Position numbers and translations under genes: made by a program. The notes beneath the pieces are model-generated. The model was not told where the DNA came from, ran no database searches, and saw only the letters and a list, made by a program, of their open reading frames with translations. DNA of 11,011 bases from Bacteroidota bacterium. Lineage in GTDB: Bacteria > Bacteroidota > Ignavibacteria > Ignavibacteriales > Ignavibacteriaceae. Position 1 is the first letter of the stretch. Every line of letters begins with the position of its first letter. Below, piece by piece: positions 1 to 6,252 of this stretch. The DNA is taken from NCBI GenBank assembly GCA_021796135.1, contig JAJYOQ010000102.1, forward strand, positions 1 through 11,011, read 5' to 3'.

Positions 1-274
1 TTATGCGGATTAAAAAGATTTAAAAGTGAGTTATATAGATAGGCACCCCCCGTATTATAGATCATTCTGCCGACAGACAAGGTTCCCTCTAATATCAGTA
101 TTTTATAAATTTAAGCTTTCAAACCCCGCAGCTAAATAATAAAAATAATAACATTAAAAAATTACTAAATGAATTATTAAAAACCAATAAAAATTATTTA
201 TATCCCTAATTAATATTTACCCGTAATAATAATAAAAACATACAACTTAGGTATTGTTTACTTAGAACTTCCTG

Positions 275-302
275 CTCGTCACTCGTTACTCGTTACTAGT
301 TG
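275..302 (+). repeat. Heptamer tandem array, copy 1
   Basis: Four consecutive 7-base units read CTCGTCA, CTCGTTA, CTCGTTA, CTAGTTG. The same unit recurs in the same orientation at 417-445, 3329-3349 and 9067-9101, always between genes. Copies 1, 3 and 4 are entered through a similar short sequence ending in GCTCGTCACT. Function is unknown. Confidence 0.8.
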
Positions 303-411
303 GCATTCCCAATTTAAAATAAAAAAGCCCAATGATCTGGCGACCACCGGGACCTAACTCTTTTACTTCAAAAGGCAGGGGAGAACCTTTTGAAAGAGTC
401 ATACCAAACAT
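286..411 (-). other. Possible 41-codon minus-strand mini-ORF
   Basis: An ATG at 411-409 (or 402-400) opens a frame ending at TAA 288-286. Its predicted C-terminal half contains ELGPGGRQIIG followed by FYFKLGMP, which looks less random than the surrounding sequence. The last few codons and the stop lie in the heptamer array. A perfect 9-bp hairpin (367-375 with 386-394, 10-base loop) lies within the frame. There is no clear ribosome binding site. It could be a very small gene, the tail of a degraded gene, or a structured RNA or repeat element that happens to be open. No function is assigned. Confidence 0.2.
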
Positions 412-416
412 AAATA

Positions 417-445
417 CTAGTTACTCGTCACTCGTCACTAACTCG
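417..445 (+). repeat. Heptamer tandem array, copy 2
   Basis: Units CTAGTTA, CTCGTCA, CTCGTCA, then a degenerate CTAACTCG. Same unit and orientation as the array at 275-302, 115 bases upstream. Confidence 0.75.
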
Positions 446-460
446 ATTCGGCATTCTAAG

Positions 461-530
461 TGCGGCTTTCTAATTGCCGTTAGTCATATTTTGCTGACGC
501 AGCCAAATTGACGGCAATAAAAAAGCCGCA
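461..530. repeat. Imperfect 24-bp inverted repeat
   Basis: The left arm 461-484 (TGCGGCTTTC...) and right arm 507-530 (...AAAAGCCGCA) pair at 20 of 24 positions around a 22-base loop. As RNA this would form a long stem-loop with GC-rich outer pairs (TGCGGCTTT/AAAGCCGCA). The motif ATTCGGC occurs near both flanks. It could be a small non-autonomous element (MITE-like) or a bidirectional terminator left from a lost gene. No ORF lies inside it. Confidence 0.55.
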
Positions 531-629
531 TACGGCATTATCTCTATTCGGCTAATGCAACAATGCCCCCTCCGTTCGTCACTCCATTCCGCTTCGTTCG
601 AAAACTCCCTCCGCTCCATTCCGTTCCTC

Positions 630-649
630 CCTGCCTGCCGGTAGGCAGG
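630..649. repeat. 20-bp near-palindrome (CCTGCCTG..TAGGCAGG)
   Basis: The arms CCTGCCTG and TAGGCAGG flank a central CCGG, with one mismatch that would be a G-U pair in RNA. It is much more GC-rich than its surroundings. Similar palindromes are dispersed intergenic repeats in many bacterial genomes. There is one copy in this window, with a short related CTACCGGTA near 3718. Confidence 0.6.
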
Positions 650-795
650 TTCAAATGTGAAAAATATTTAATAGTTATTTTACAAAAAAGGATAAGCAAA
701 ATATTTATTATTATTTTCTTGCTCTGTATATAGATTATTCTTTACTTTACAAAATAAAAGTAAAGGGACTTCTTTAGTTTTTGAATTTTACTAGT

Positions 796-1009
796 GGAGG
801 TACTTTTGTTAAGAAGATTACTGTTTCTTTTTACTCATTTGTGTTGTTGCAAGTGCACAAAAATCAATCAATCCCCTACAAACTCTCATTCAAGTAAACC
901 AAACATTTATATAATAACCCAGGAACTGGGATTGAAGTAGTGGGAAATAGTTGAAGATAATTTCTGTTTAAATTCAACAGAATTCTTTAAAGAAACATTT
1001 TGTTTCTAA
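796..1009 (+). pseudogene. Remnant of a small secreted-protein gene (frameshifted)
   Basis: A GGAGG motif (796-800) sits 5 bases before a TTG at 806 that opens LLRRLLFLFT, a plausible start of a signal peptide. In the next frame, from 837, the sequence reads ICVVASAQKSINPLQ and on to a stop at 912; VVASA followed by Gln is a typical signal-peptidase site. A third frame from about 910 reads YNNPGTGIEVVGNS to a stop at 952. Another from 953 reads EDNFCLNSTEFFKETFCF to a stop at 1007. Stitched together these give about 65 residues of a secreted protein interrupted by several frame changes. The fragments look coherent but each is short, so chance remains possible. The product is not recognised. 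Confidence 0.35.
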
Positions 1010-1056
1010 AAGCATCTTTGTGATAATACCAATAATTCAGGAGGAAGCTCAAAACA

Positions 1057-2325
1057 ATGAAAACTAACAAAACCAAGTACACAACAATTCTTATTTTATT
1101 AATCTTTATTACTAATTTTATATATAGCCAGGATAATTCCACTGAAATTCTAAATCGTGCAAAATTATTGATGATCGATGGTAATTATGTAGAAGCAATA
1201 AAGGCTTTAAAATCATTAACAGAGATTGATTCAACAAATGTGGATGCTCTTTATATTCTTGGGACCGCATATAAATCAATATCAGATTTTTCCAAATCAG
1301 CAAGTGTTTTTAACCATGCAATTAAGTTTAAACCCAATGACCCAAAAATATTATTAGCCCTTGGTGATGATTATTTTTCTTTTGGCATGATGGATGAGGC
1401 TGAAAAAATTGGACAAAGAGCTTTTGAGATTGATTCTACAGACAATCAAATTAAGCTTTTTCTAGGAAGGGTATATTCGGCTGAAAACAAATGGGGAAAT
1501 GCAGAAGTTATCTATTCTAATCTTGCTGCAAGCGACTCCGGTAATAGTTATTTATTTGAAAGGTTAGGGAAATGCAAATCTTCACTCGGGGAAACTGATG
1601 CAGCAATAATTGATTATAAAATCGCATATCAACTCAACCCTCAAAATTTAGGAAACATTCTTAATCTAAGTTATTTATATTACCTTCAAAAGCAAATTGA
1701 TTCTGCGATTAGTGTTGTTTATAACGGACTAAAATATTTTCCTTATTCAATAGACCTGGTAAACCGTATGGGGGATATATTTTTTATTGTCCCTAATTAT
1801 AGTACTGCTTCCTTATACTATTTACGCGCCGTTAGTTTGGGTGATTCATCCTCCCTTACGCAAAAAAATATAGGGATATGCTATTACTGGAGACAAGATT
1901 ATGATTCGGCTGAATCCTATTTGACAAGATCTATTTCTTTAAATTCAAGTGACGCAATATCTTACTATTATTTAGGAGCATCTTATAAAGCACAAAAAAG
2001 GTATAAGGATGCTATCGATAATTTTCAACAGGCAGCGGCATTGCTTAAGAATGATTTTCTTTCAAACACTTATATTCAATTGGGCGCATCATATCAGTTT
2101 TATAAGAAATATCAGTTGGCTGTTGAATACTACAAGGATGGTTTACGAGAAAACCCATCCAATACATCGACGCTTTTTTTTATTGCGTCAGTATACGACA
2201 ATAATTTACACAATAATAAAACTGCATTATATTATTATAAGAGGTATTTAAACGAGTCTAAGAATCCGGATATAAAAATGAAAAATTATGCACAGGAAAG
2301 ATTAAATATCTTAAAAAACAAATAA
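1057..2325 (+). CDS. Secreted tetratricopeptide-repeat (TPR) protein
   Basis: A 422-residue exported protein built almost entirely of TPR helix pairs, a fold that serves as a protein-protein scaffold. Residues 1-24 form a signal peptide (Lys-rich start, ILILLIFITNFI core, likely cleavage IYS|QDN). From about residue 30 to 404 roughly eleven TPR-like units follow, with typical signatures such as ALYILGTAYKSISDFSKSAS (65-84), YYYLGASYKAQKRYKDAIDN (303-322) and YIQLGASYQFYKKYQLAVEY (339-358). The C-terminus is Lys-rich and there is no enzymatic domain. AGGAGG lies at 1039-1044, 12 bases before the ATG, a strong but slightly distant ribosome site. No terminator is evident after it, and the next gene starts 133 bases later. 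It probably acts in the periplasm or at the outer membrane; the partner is unknown. The fold call is secure and the role is not. Confidence 0.9.
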   Translation: MKTNKTKYTTILILLIFITNFIYSQDNSTEILNRAKLLMIDGNYVEAIKALKSLTEIDSTNVDALYILGTAYKSISDFSKSASVFNHAIKFKPNDPKILLALGDDYFSFGMMDEAEKIGQRAFEIDSTDNQIKLFLGRVYSAENKWGNAEVIYSNLAASDSGNSYLFERLGKCKSSLGETDAAIIDYKIAYQLNPQNLGNILNLSYLYYLQKQIDSAISVVYNGLKYFPYSIDLVNRMGDIFFIVPNYSTASLYYLRAVSLGDSSSLTQKNIGICYYWRQDYDSAESYLTRSISLNSSDAISYYYLGASYKAQKRYKDAIDNFQQAAALLKNDFLSNTYIQLGASYQFYKKYQLAVEYYKDGLRENPSNTSTLFFIASVYDNNLHNNKTALYYYKRYLNESKNPDIKMKNYAQERLNILKNK

Positions 2326-2458
2326 TAATTATAAACTTGTTGCTACCTGGATTTTAATTCTGTTTAGGTTTAAGCGTTAATATAAATATAAGCAGCATAA
2401 CCGGCATAGATAAATTCTCAAAAATATTTTATAAGCTCAAAAGAAAGGCCATAAAAGA

Positions 2459-3063
2459 ATGAAGTTTAATTTTACTTTAACAGCTCTCTTTATCATTATT
2501 TTTACCTCTATCCAATATTCACAAAATAAAATCCCGGATTTTTTTACTATCCAATTTAATTCAAAATCAACGGTAATTATAAATAGCAATTATGATAATA
2601 AAGTTCATTCAATTTGGGGCCAGTTTATTTCCATACTCCCTAATAATAGAATAAATACAGATACTTTATCTTCGAATACTTTTAATAATGCTACGCTTAC
2701 TTATAAAATTAATATGCCATCAAATATTTCTTTATTTGGTTTCCCGGATGTATTCCTTGTTTAAAGGAAATTCCTTATGAGAGAAAATTAGCGGAAGAAT
2801 TTAAGAATAAAGATTTTTGTCTTATAAATATATGTATGGAAACACAAAAGGAATCCTGGATTAAATCATTAAGCCGATTTAATGTGGAAGGGATAAATTT
2901 ATTTGCCATGGGCAATTGGGAAAATAATTTAATAAATAGTTATTTTATAAGCGGCTTCCCCCATTACGCATTGATAGATAAAAATGGCAATGTTTATTCA
3001 AATAATCCAAATCGACCAAGTGATGGAATATCAGAGTATATAATTAAACTTTTATCTAAATAA
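2459..3063 (+). pseudogene. Exported thioredoxin/TlpA-like protein, broken by a 1-base frameshift
   Basis: Two frames together encode a protein of about 201 residues. The first frame (2459 to a stop at 2762-2764) starts with a signal peptide (MKFNFTLTALFIIIFTSIQYSQ). The second frame takes over near 2722 and runs to 3063. Adding one A to the AAA at 2722-2724 gives a continuous product reading MPSKYFFIWFPGCIPCLKEI, the strand plus CxxC motif of the thioredoxin fold (here CIPC), then PYERKLAEEF, LINICMETQKESW and the cis-proline region GFPHYALIDKNGNVY. TlpA/ResA-type proteins are periplasmic thiol-disulfide oxidoreductases. No classic slippery heptamer is seen at the switch, so a one-base deletion in the gene or an assembly error is more likely than programmed frameshifting. 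As written, the first frame stops before the complete active site. Confidence 0.8.
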
Positions 3064-3207
3064 TATAGATATAATTCTGGTGGACAATATTCAGATAAGC
3101 ACAGTTTGTAATTTCTATAAAAGCTAATGCAAGGCATTGGATAAAGTAGTGCTCAATATAATAAGTAGTTCCGTAATCAGAATAAATCTGAAAAACACCT
3201 GCTCAGT

Positions 3208-3236
3208 CACGATTTTTGCAAACCCAAAAAATCGTG
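3208..3236. repeat. Perfect 10-bp hairpin
   Basis: CACGATTTTT (3208-3217) pairs perfectly with AAAAATCGTG (3227-3236) across a 9-base loop. There is no adjacent gene end that it clearly serves: the thioredoxin-like frame stops about 145 bases upstream. It may be part of a dispersed intergenic element or a distal terminator. Confidence 0.5.
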
Positions 3237-3328
3237 CCTTCGCTCCGGACATCCGCCTATTTATCTTTTCCATTTTGCTCTGGAAAAACATCAGCAGCGT
3301 CGTCTTGACATTGATACTCTTATCTCTG

Positions 3329-3349
3329 CTCGTCACTAGTCACTATTCT
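3329..3349 (+). repeat. Heptamer array, copy 3 (short)
   Basis: Units CTCGTCA, CTAGTCA and a degenerate CTATTCT. Same orientation and preceding context (TGCTCGTCACT) as the array at 275-302. Confidence 0.7.
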
Positions 3350-3403
3350 CAACCTTACTTAGCATGGTAAAGCCATCACCGGAACTTACCCTTGGAAGCC
3401 AGA

Positions 3404-3490
3404 TTTACATAAGGCATATTATAGCACAGACTAATCATCTTAACATACCCTTGTCTTTCTGTCCTGTCCTATAATATGGGCTTATGTAAA
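3404..3490. repeat. 21/22-bp inverted repeat enclosing 44 bp
   Basis: The left arm 3404-3424 (TTTACATAAGGCATATTATAG) is, apart from one substitution and one gap, the reverse complement of 3469-3490. The intervening 44 bases have no ORF. The whole is 87 bp with terminal inverted repeats, the size and form of a miniature inverted-repeat element or a long RNA stem-loop. No target-site duplication could be assigned. Confidence 0.55.
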
Positions 3491-3573
3491 CTCGGCACCG
3501 ACCCTTATCACCGGCATCTGACGCTGCTCCCTTGGCGAAAGAAGAAAACCATTGACATATCCCAAAAATATTT

Positions 3574-3600
3574 GTCATTTCGATCGGAGGGAGAAATCCC
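3574..3600 (+). repeat. Palindromic dispersed repeat, copy 1
   Basis: It begins GTCATTTCGA and ends GAGAAATCCC around a short variable centre (TCGGAGG). Related units lie at 3643-3680, 10043-10079, 10127-10154 and 10230-10264. The ends are conserved and the centres differ, as in REP-like dispersed repeats. Confidence 0.75.
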
Positions 3601-3642
3601 AAGAATAAAGTTGTTATCTCAACTCTGCCTGCCAAAAAAACT

Positions 3643-3680
3643 GTCATTTCGAATCCGGCTTTAGCCGGTGAGAAATCCCC
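3643..3680 (+). repeat. Palindromic dispersed repeat, copy 2
   Basis: It has conserved ends GTCATTTCGA and GAGAAATCCC with a centre CCGGCTTTAGCCGG that forms a perfect 6-bp stem. It is identical over 37 bases to the copy at 10043-10079. Confidence 0.8.
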
Positions 3681-3767
3681 TACATAGCGCTGCCTTTCTT
3701 ACCATGAAATATCTCACCTACCGGTAATACCAATTAAAAAAGAAAATCTGTTTTCACTTTCTTTTTA

Positions 3768-3833
3768 TTGCACGTTAAAACCTAATTATTTAACTTAGTC
3801 CAAGAATTTATCGGGATAACGTATTTGGCTTAA
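3768..3833 (+). repeat. 66-bp direct repeat, copy A
   Basis: It begins TTGCACGTTAAAACC and ends GTATTTGGCTTAA. It matches 5956-6021 at 64 of 66 positions in the same orientation, and weaker similarity (GAAAAATAAA) continues about 20 bases further. It lies past the 3' end of the minus-strand barrel/protease unit, whereas copy B lies past its 5' end. It encodes nothing obvious and is not the palindrome family. Confidence 0.85.
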
Positions 3834-3916
3834 TGATGGGCAAGAAAAATAAACTTCAAATTGATTTGCGTAGTGAAATGCAATCATGTATAAACAATTA
3901 ATTTTATACTCACCTT

Positions 3917-4921
3917 CTAATTAGCTTTATTATTTAGAAACTTAATTGCACTCTCAAGCTGTTTATCAATTCCATTATTAATATCTTCTTGGGTTTGTGT
4001 TATAAGTATATTCGGGATTATTCCATTCCATTCAATAGGCTGTCGGTCCAGCCGCATTATGTCTTCCGTAGATATTCTAATTTTTTTACCGCTCGGCAGC
4101 GGATAAATTGCCGGTGCGCCGGAAGCGCCGGCGGTCGTGTCTCCAATTTCTGTTACTGTTGGTACTCCTTTCATCATGGCTGCGAAGTCTTCACATGAAC
4201 TGAAACATGCCCCGTTTATTAAAAGTACAGTAGGATTTGTATATTGATAAGGACCGGAAGGCTGAATTGGATATTGCAGAATTCCCCCTGTGGAAAATTG
4301 GACAGGCAAATTTTCTACAGTTGAAGTTATTAACCGGCTGACTAAATAATCTGAATTATTATCGCTACCGCCGCCGTCATTTCTAGCATCTATAATAAGG
4401 GCTTTAGTATTTTTCAGGTAGTCCAGCACGGAAGAAAATGAACTTTTCAAATCCGGCATTAAAGTCGGTATACGGATATAGCCGATATTATTATTCAGGA
4501 CTCCATATTCAATATTATAATCAGGAGTAATCAAGAGCTCTTTATCGAAGTATTTTCTTACAACCAACGGGTCAAATGTTTTTTCATCCCGTATTTCTCT
4601 TGGCGGTATGTATGTCGGCATTGAAATACCACTTGCCGATATGACATCAACGTGCCCGTCTTTAAGCTCTCCGTACATTTTGATAAAAACATTATAAATT
4701 TCATCTCCCTTTGCGGCTGCTACTTGAGGTCTATAAATAGTGTAGAGACTGTCCCAGTTAATATTTTTGTATTTAAAAAAAGGATACACGTTTTTGGTAG
4801 TCTTCCATGCGGAATCAAAGTCTTCCATGTTCAATTTAGTCGAAGGCTCATTTACAAGCAGGTTACTGCAGCTATACAAGAAGAAAGCAAGCAACAGAGG
4901 ATAAGCATTTCTAATTTTCAT
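3917..4921 (-). CDS. S41-family (C-terminal-processing/tricorn-like) serine protease lipoprotein
   Basis: A 334-residue lipoprotein: the signal peptide ends in LYSC with the lipidated Cys at 18. The S41 fold is recognisable from ALIIDARNDGGG (174-185; the family has LIIDLRxNGGG), VLLINGACFSSCEDFAAMMK (232-251; the catalytic-serine loop, usually TASASE, which places the nucleophile at Ser241), GDTTAGASG (260-268), and the C-terminal pattern GIIPNI with NGIDKQLESAIKFL (317-330). ELKDGH (85-90) matches the LxDGH-type motif of tricorn-like S41 members and offers a His. There is no obvious PDZ domain, and the length suits the short secreted S41 type. It starts 2 bases after the stop of the barrel gene with no ribosome site of its own, so translation is probably coupled. 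It should be anchored on the periplasmic face of a membrane or on the cell surface. Substrate is unknown; loss of peptidase activity cannot be excluded. Confidence 0.85.
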   Translation of the reverse strand: MKIRNAYPLLLAFFLYSCSNLLVNEPSTKLNMEDFDSAWKTTKNVYPFFKYKNINWDSLYTIYRPQVAAAKGDEIYNVFIKMYGELKDGHVDVISASGISMPTYIPPREIRDEKTFDPLVVRKYFDKELLITPDYNIEYGVLNNNIGYIRIPTLMPDLKSSFSSVLDYLKNTKALIIDARNDGGGSDNNSDYLVSRLITSTVENLPVQFSTGGILQYPIQPSGPYQYTNPTVLLINGACFSSCEDFAAMMKGVPTVTEIGDTTAGASGAPAIYPLPSGKKIRISTEDIMRLDRQPIEWNGIIPNILITQTQEDINNGIDKQLESAIKFLNNKAN

Positions 4922-4923
4922 TT

Positions 4924-5748
4924 TTAAAACGAATATGTTAATGATGCAGTTAAGTTATCGCTCGATGAAATAAAATAATCCCATGCAGTTGATCTAACAA
5001 GATTATATTGGTAGCCAGCCTTGATTGAAATATCTTTTATTAATAAGTATCTAACTGCAGCCGAGAAAGAATACCTTAAACCGGAAAGCAGCGTGATAAT
5101 TTCTGATTGAGAAGAAGCTCCGCCGGTGCCTGGGTCGCTTAACTCTCCCTGGTTTAAGGATATGATTGTGGACTGCATATGACTTTCTATATTCCAGCGT
5201 CTATCTATAGGGTAAAACATATCAATCCGAATTCCGGCAGATATCAAAAGGGTCTTTGAGGAAGGAAACATTGCAATATTTTCATATCTGTAATGATAGA
5301 ACAGTTCAGGCATAGGGCCAAGATAGAATTGAACTTTTCTGTTAAGAATATTAAGTGTGCTGATAGGATATAAATATGAAAGACTTAAATCAAGCTCGGT
5401 TACGTTGGCTGATACATTATAGTTATTAATTTTGGCGGCACTGATAAAATCAAAGTTAAAATCAAAATAATAAGTCTCGTGGTATTTCGTCCAATCCAAA
5501 GCAAAAAAAGCAGATGAACCGGAATATTTTTCCATTGAGATGTATTCATCTTTTACGACAAGGTATCGCAACCCGCTATTAATAGAGAATCCGGCTATAG
5601 GTTGATAAGCAACGGAGGCGGAGTCTTGAGCTTTCAAAATGGAAACATTTGAAATGCCAAGGAAAATAATCATCAGAGGAATTTTTTTAATATATACTGC
5701 ATCCCATGTCCTCCGTATAATTACACTTTTAATTATACCCGCAAACAT
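4924..5748 (-). CDS. Outer-membrane beta-barrel-like protein (start uncertain)
   Basis: A 274-residue protein with alternating aromatic/polar strands (for example TYYFDFNFDFISAAK, VQFYLGPMPELFYHYRYE, SIKAGYQYNLVRSTAWDYF) and a terminal aromatic SLTYSF, the usual end of outer-membrane barrels. The signal peptide core is KKIPLMIIFLGISNVSILKA with cleavage before QDS near residue 41. The ATG at 5748 has AGAGG about 8 bases upstream but gives an unusually long N-region (MFAGIIKSVIIRRTWDAVYI). A second ATG at 5702-5700 has a better GGAGG (5714-5710) 7 bases upstream and reads MQYILKK, but it enters the barrel frame only if the A7 tract (T7 at 5682-5688 on the + strand) had one more A. The frame may therefore have been altered there. 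It is the first gene of the unit with the S41 protease. No specific function is assigned. Confidence 0.8.
   Translation of the reverse strand: MFAGIIKSVIIRRTWDAVYIKKIPLMIIFLGISNVSILKAQDSASVAYQPIAGFSINSGLRYLVVKDEYISMEKYSGSSAFFALDWTKYHETYYFDFNFDFISAAKINNYNVSANVTELDLSLSYLYPISTLNILNRKVQFYLGPMPELFYHYRYENIAMFPSSKTLLISAGIRIDMFYPIDRRWNIESHMQSTIISLNQGELSDPGTGGASSQSEIITLLSGLRYSFSAAVRYLLIKDISIKAGYQYNLVRSTAWDYFISSSDNLTASLTYSF
5715..5738. promoter_or_regulatory. Perfect 9-bp inverted repeat near the barrel-gene start
   Basis: GTATAATTA (5715-5723) and TAATTATAC (5730-5738) are perfect complements around a 6-base centre, directly next to the GGAGG at 5710-5714 on the minus strand. If the barrel is translated from the internal ATG at 5702, this lies in the 5' leader and could be an operator or a hairpin controlling access to the ribosome site. 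If translation begins at 5748, it is inside the coding region. Confidence 0.4.
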
Positions 5749-5955
5749 TTTTAACCTCTTTGGTGAGAATGAAGAATCTTACAATCAGTTTAGTTTTTTA
5801 AAGATTGTACTCCTTTAATAATTTTTTAATATAGTTAAATAATATTATCTTATATCTTTTATAATATAAGTATGCATTTGAAAATTTGCAATAAAAAAAC
5901 TTATTGATTGGGTGGACATTAGCCACCGATTATCTGGTAAAACATTTTAATTTTT

Positions 5956-6021
5956 TTGCACGTTAAAACCAAATTATTTATCTTAGTCCAAGAATTTATC
6001 GGGATAACGTATTTGGCTTAA
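5956..6021 (+). repeat. 66-bp direct repeat, copy B
   Basis: It is 64/66 identical and in the same orientation as 3768-3833; start-to-start distance is 2188 bases. The two differences are single A/T exchanges. It lies 231 bases before the lipoprotein gene at 6253 and upstream of the minus-strand barrel gene. Confidence 0.85.
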
Positions 6022-6194
6022 GATGAATACGAAAAATAAATGCAAGATTAAATTACTCGGGGAACAACAGCAATGTTCACGCCATTCACAACTACCAAGC
6101 GTTTCAGAAATGTAATTTCCCTTGAAGGAATTTCAAAGACAATTCAAATAAATAAAATTGCCTTATCCATTATTCTTTTCATTAAAAAGGAAAG

Positions 6195-6222
6195 TAGACT
6201 TATTTCTTATAACGTATATTAT
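6195..6222 (+). promoter_or_regulatory. Weak candidate promoter for the lipoprotein run
   Basis: TAGACT (6195-6200) and TATTAT (6217-6222) are separated by 16 bases and lie about 30 bases before the ATG at 6253. They partly resemble a primary-sigma promoter. In such AT-rich sequence this match is weak evidence, and Bacteroidota promoters often differ from this consensus. Confidence 0.2.
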
Positions 6223-6252
6223 AGCAAACCAATAACTATTTAAGGTGGAAGC

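Larger units (their letters stand above)
1..795. other. Long non-coding, repeat-rich spacer
   Basis: No convincing gene is seen on either strand. The first 250 bases are AT-rich and featureless. The rest holds two heptamer arrays (275-302 and 417-445), a 9-bp perfect hairpin at 367-394 inside a 41-codon minus-strand ORF (286-411), a long imperfect inverted repeat (461-530), a purine-poor stretch near 565-630 and a near-palindrome at 630-649. From about 660 the sequence is again AT-rich and could hold the promoter for the downstream genes, but no clear promoter could be picked out. Confidence 0.7.
3064..3916. other. Non-coding spacer packed with repeats and hairpins
   Basis: Open frames here on both strands are short, lack ribosome sites and run through inverted or dispersed repeats, so I treat them as non-coding. 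In order: a perfect 10-bp hairpin (3208-3236), a heptamer array (3329-3349), an inverted repeat with arms 3404-3424 and 3469-3490, two palindromic repeats (3574-3600 and 3643-3680), a 9-bp A/T hairpin (3737-3745 with 3758-3766), the first 66-bp direct repeat (3768-3833), and a 7-bp GTATAAA/TTTATAC hairpin (3888-3909) just past the stop of the minus-strand protease gene. The last two hairpins could contribute to ending the minus-strand transcript but lack GC-rich stems. Confidence 0.7.
5749..6252. other. Divergent intergenic region
   Basis: About 500 bases between the minus-strand barrel/protease unit and the plus-strand lipoprotein run, so promoters in both directions are expected. It is very AT-rich at 5815-5870, including CTTATAT/ATATAAG arms (5849-5855 and 5864-5870). 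It contains the second 66-bp repeat (5956-6021). No ORF of note was found. Confidence 0.6.

Noticed and set aside
275..445. CRISPR array
   Set aside because: The repeat units are 7 bases, directly abutting and variable, with no spacers of uniform length and no cas genes in the window.
2009..2251. Alternative frame inside the TPR gene
   Set aside because: The TPR periodicity lies in the long frame; this one has no start signal and an unlikely composition.
2720..2764. Programmed -1 frameshift in the thioredoxin-like gene
   Set aside because: No X-XXY-YYZ slippery heptamer in the reading frame and no obvious downstream stem or upstream Shine-Dalgarno stimulator; a one-base loss in an A run explains the data more simply.
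3124..3370. Overlapping open frames on both strands (about 70 codons)
   Set aside because: They overlap each other, run through a perfect hairpin and a heptamer array, and have no ribosome site or recognisable domain.
3435..3664. Open frames across the inverted repeat and palindromic repeats
   Set aside because: The translations are made of repeat sequence; the frames are open because of the repeats rather than coding constraint.
3989..4198. Plus-strand frame opposite the S41 protease
   Set aside because: Antisense shadow of a gene with clear S41 motifs on the other strand.
3768..6021. Composite transposon bounded by the 66-bp repeats
   Set aside because: No transposase is present, the repeats lack terminal inverted repeats, and no flanking target duplication is visible; kept only as a direct-repeat observation.
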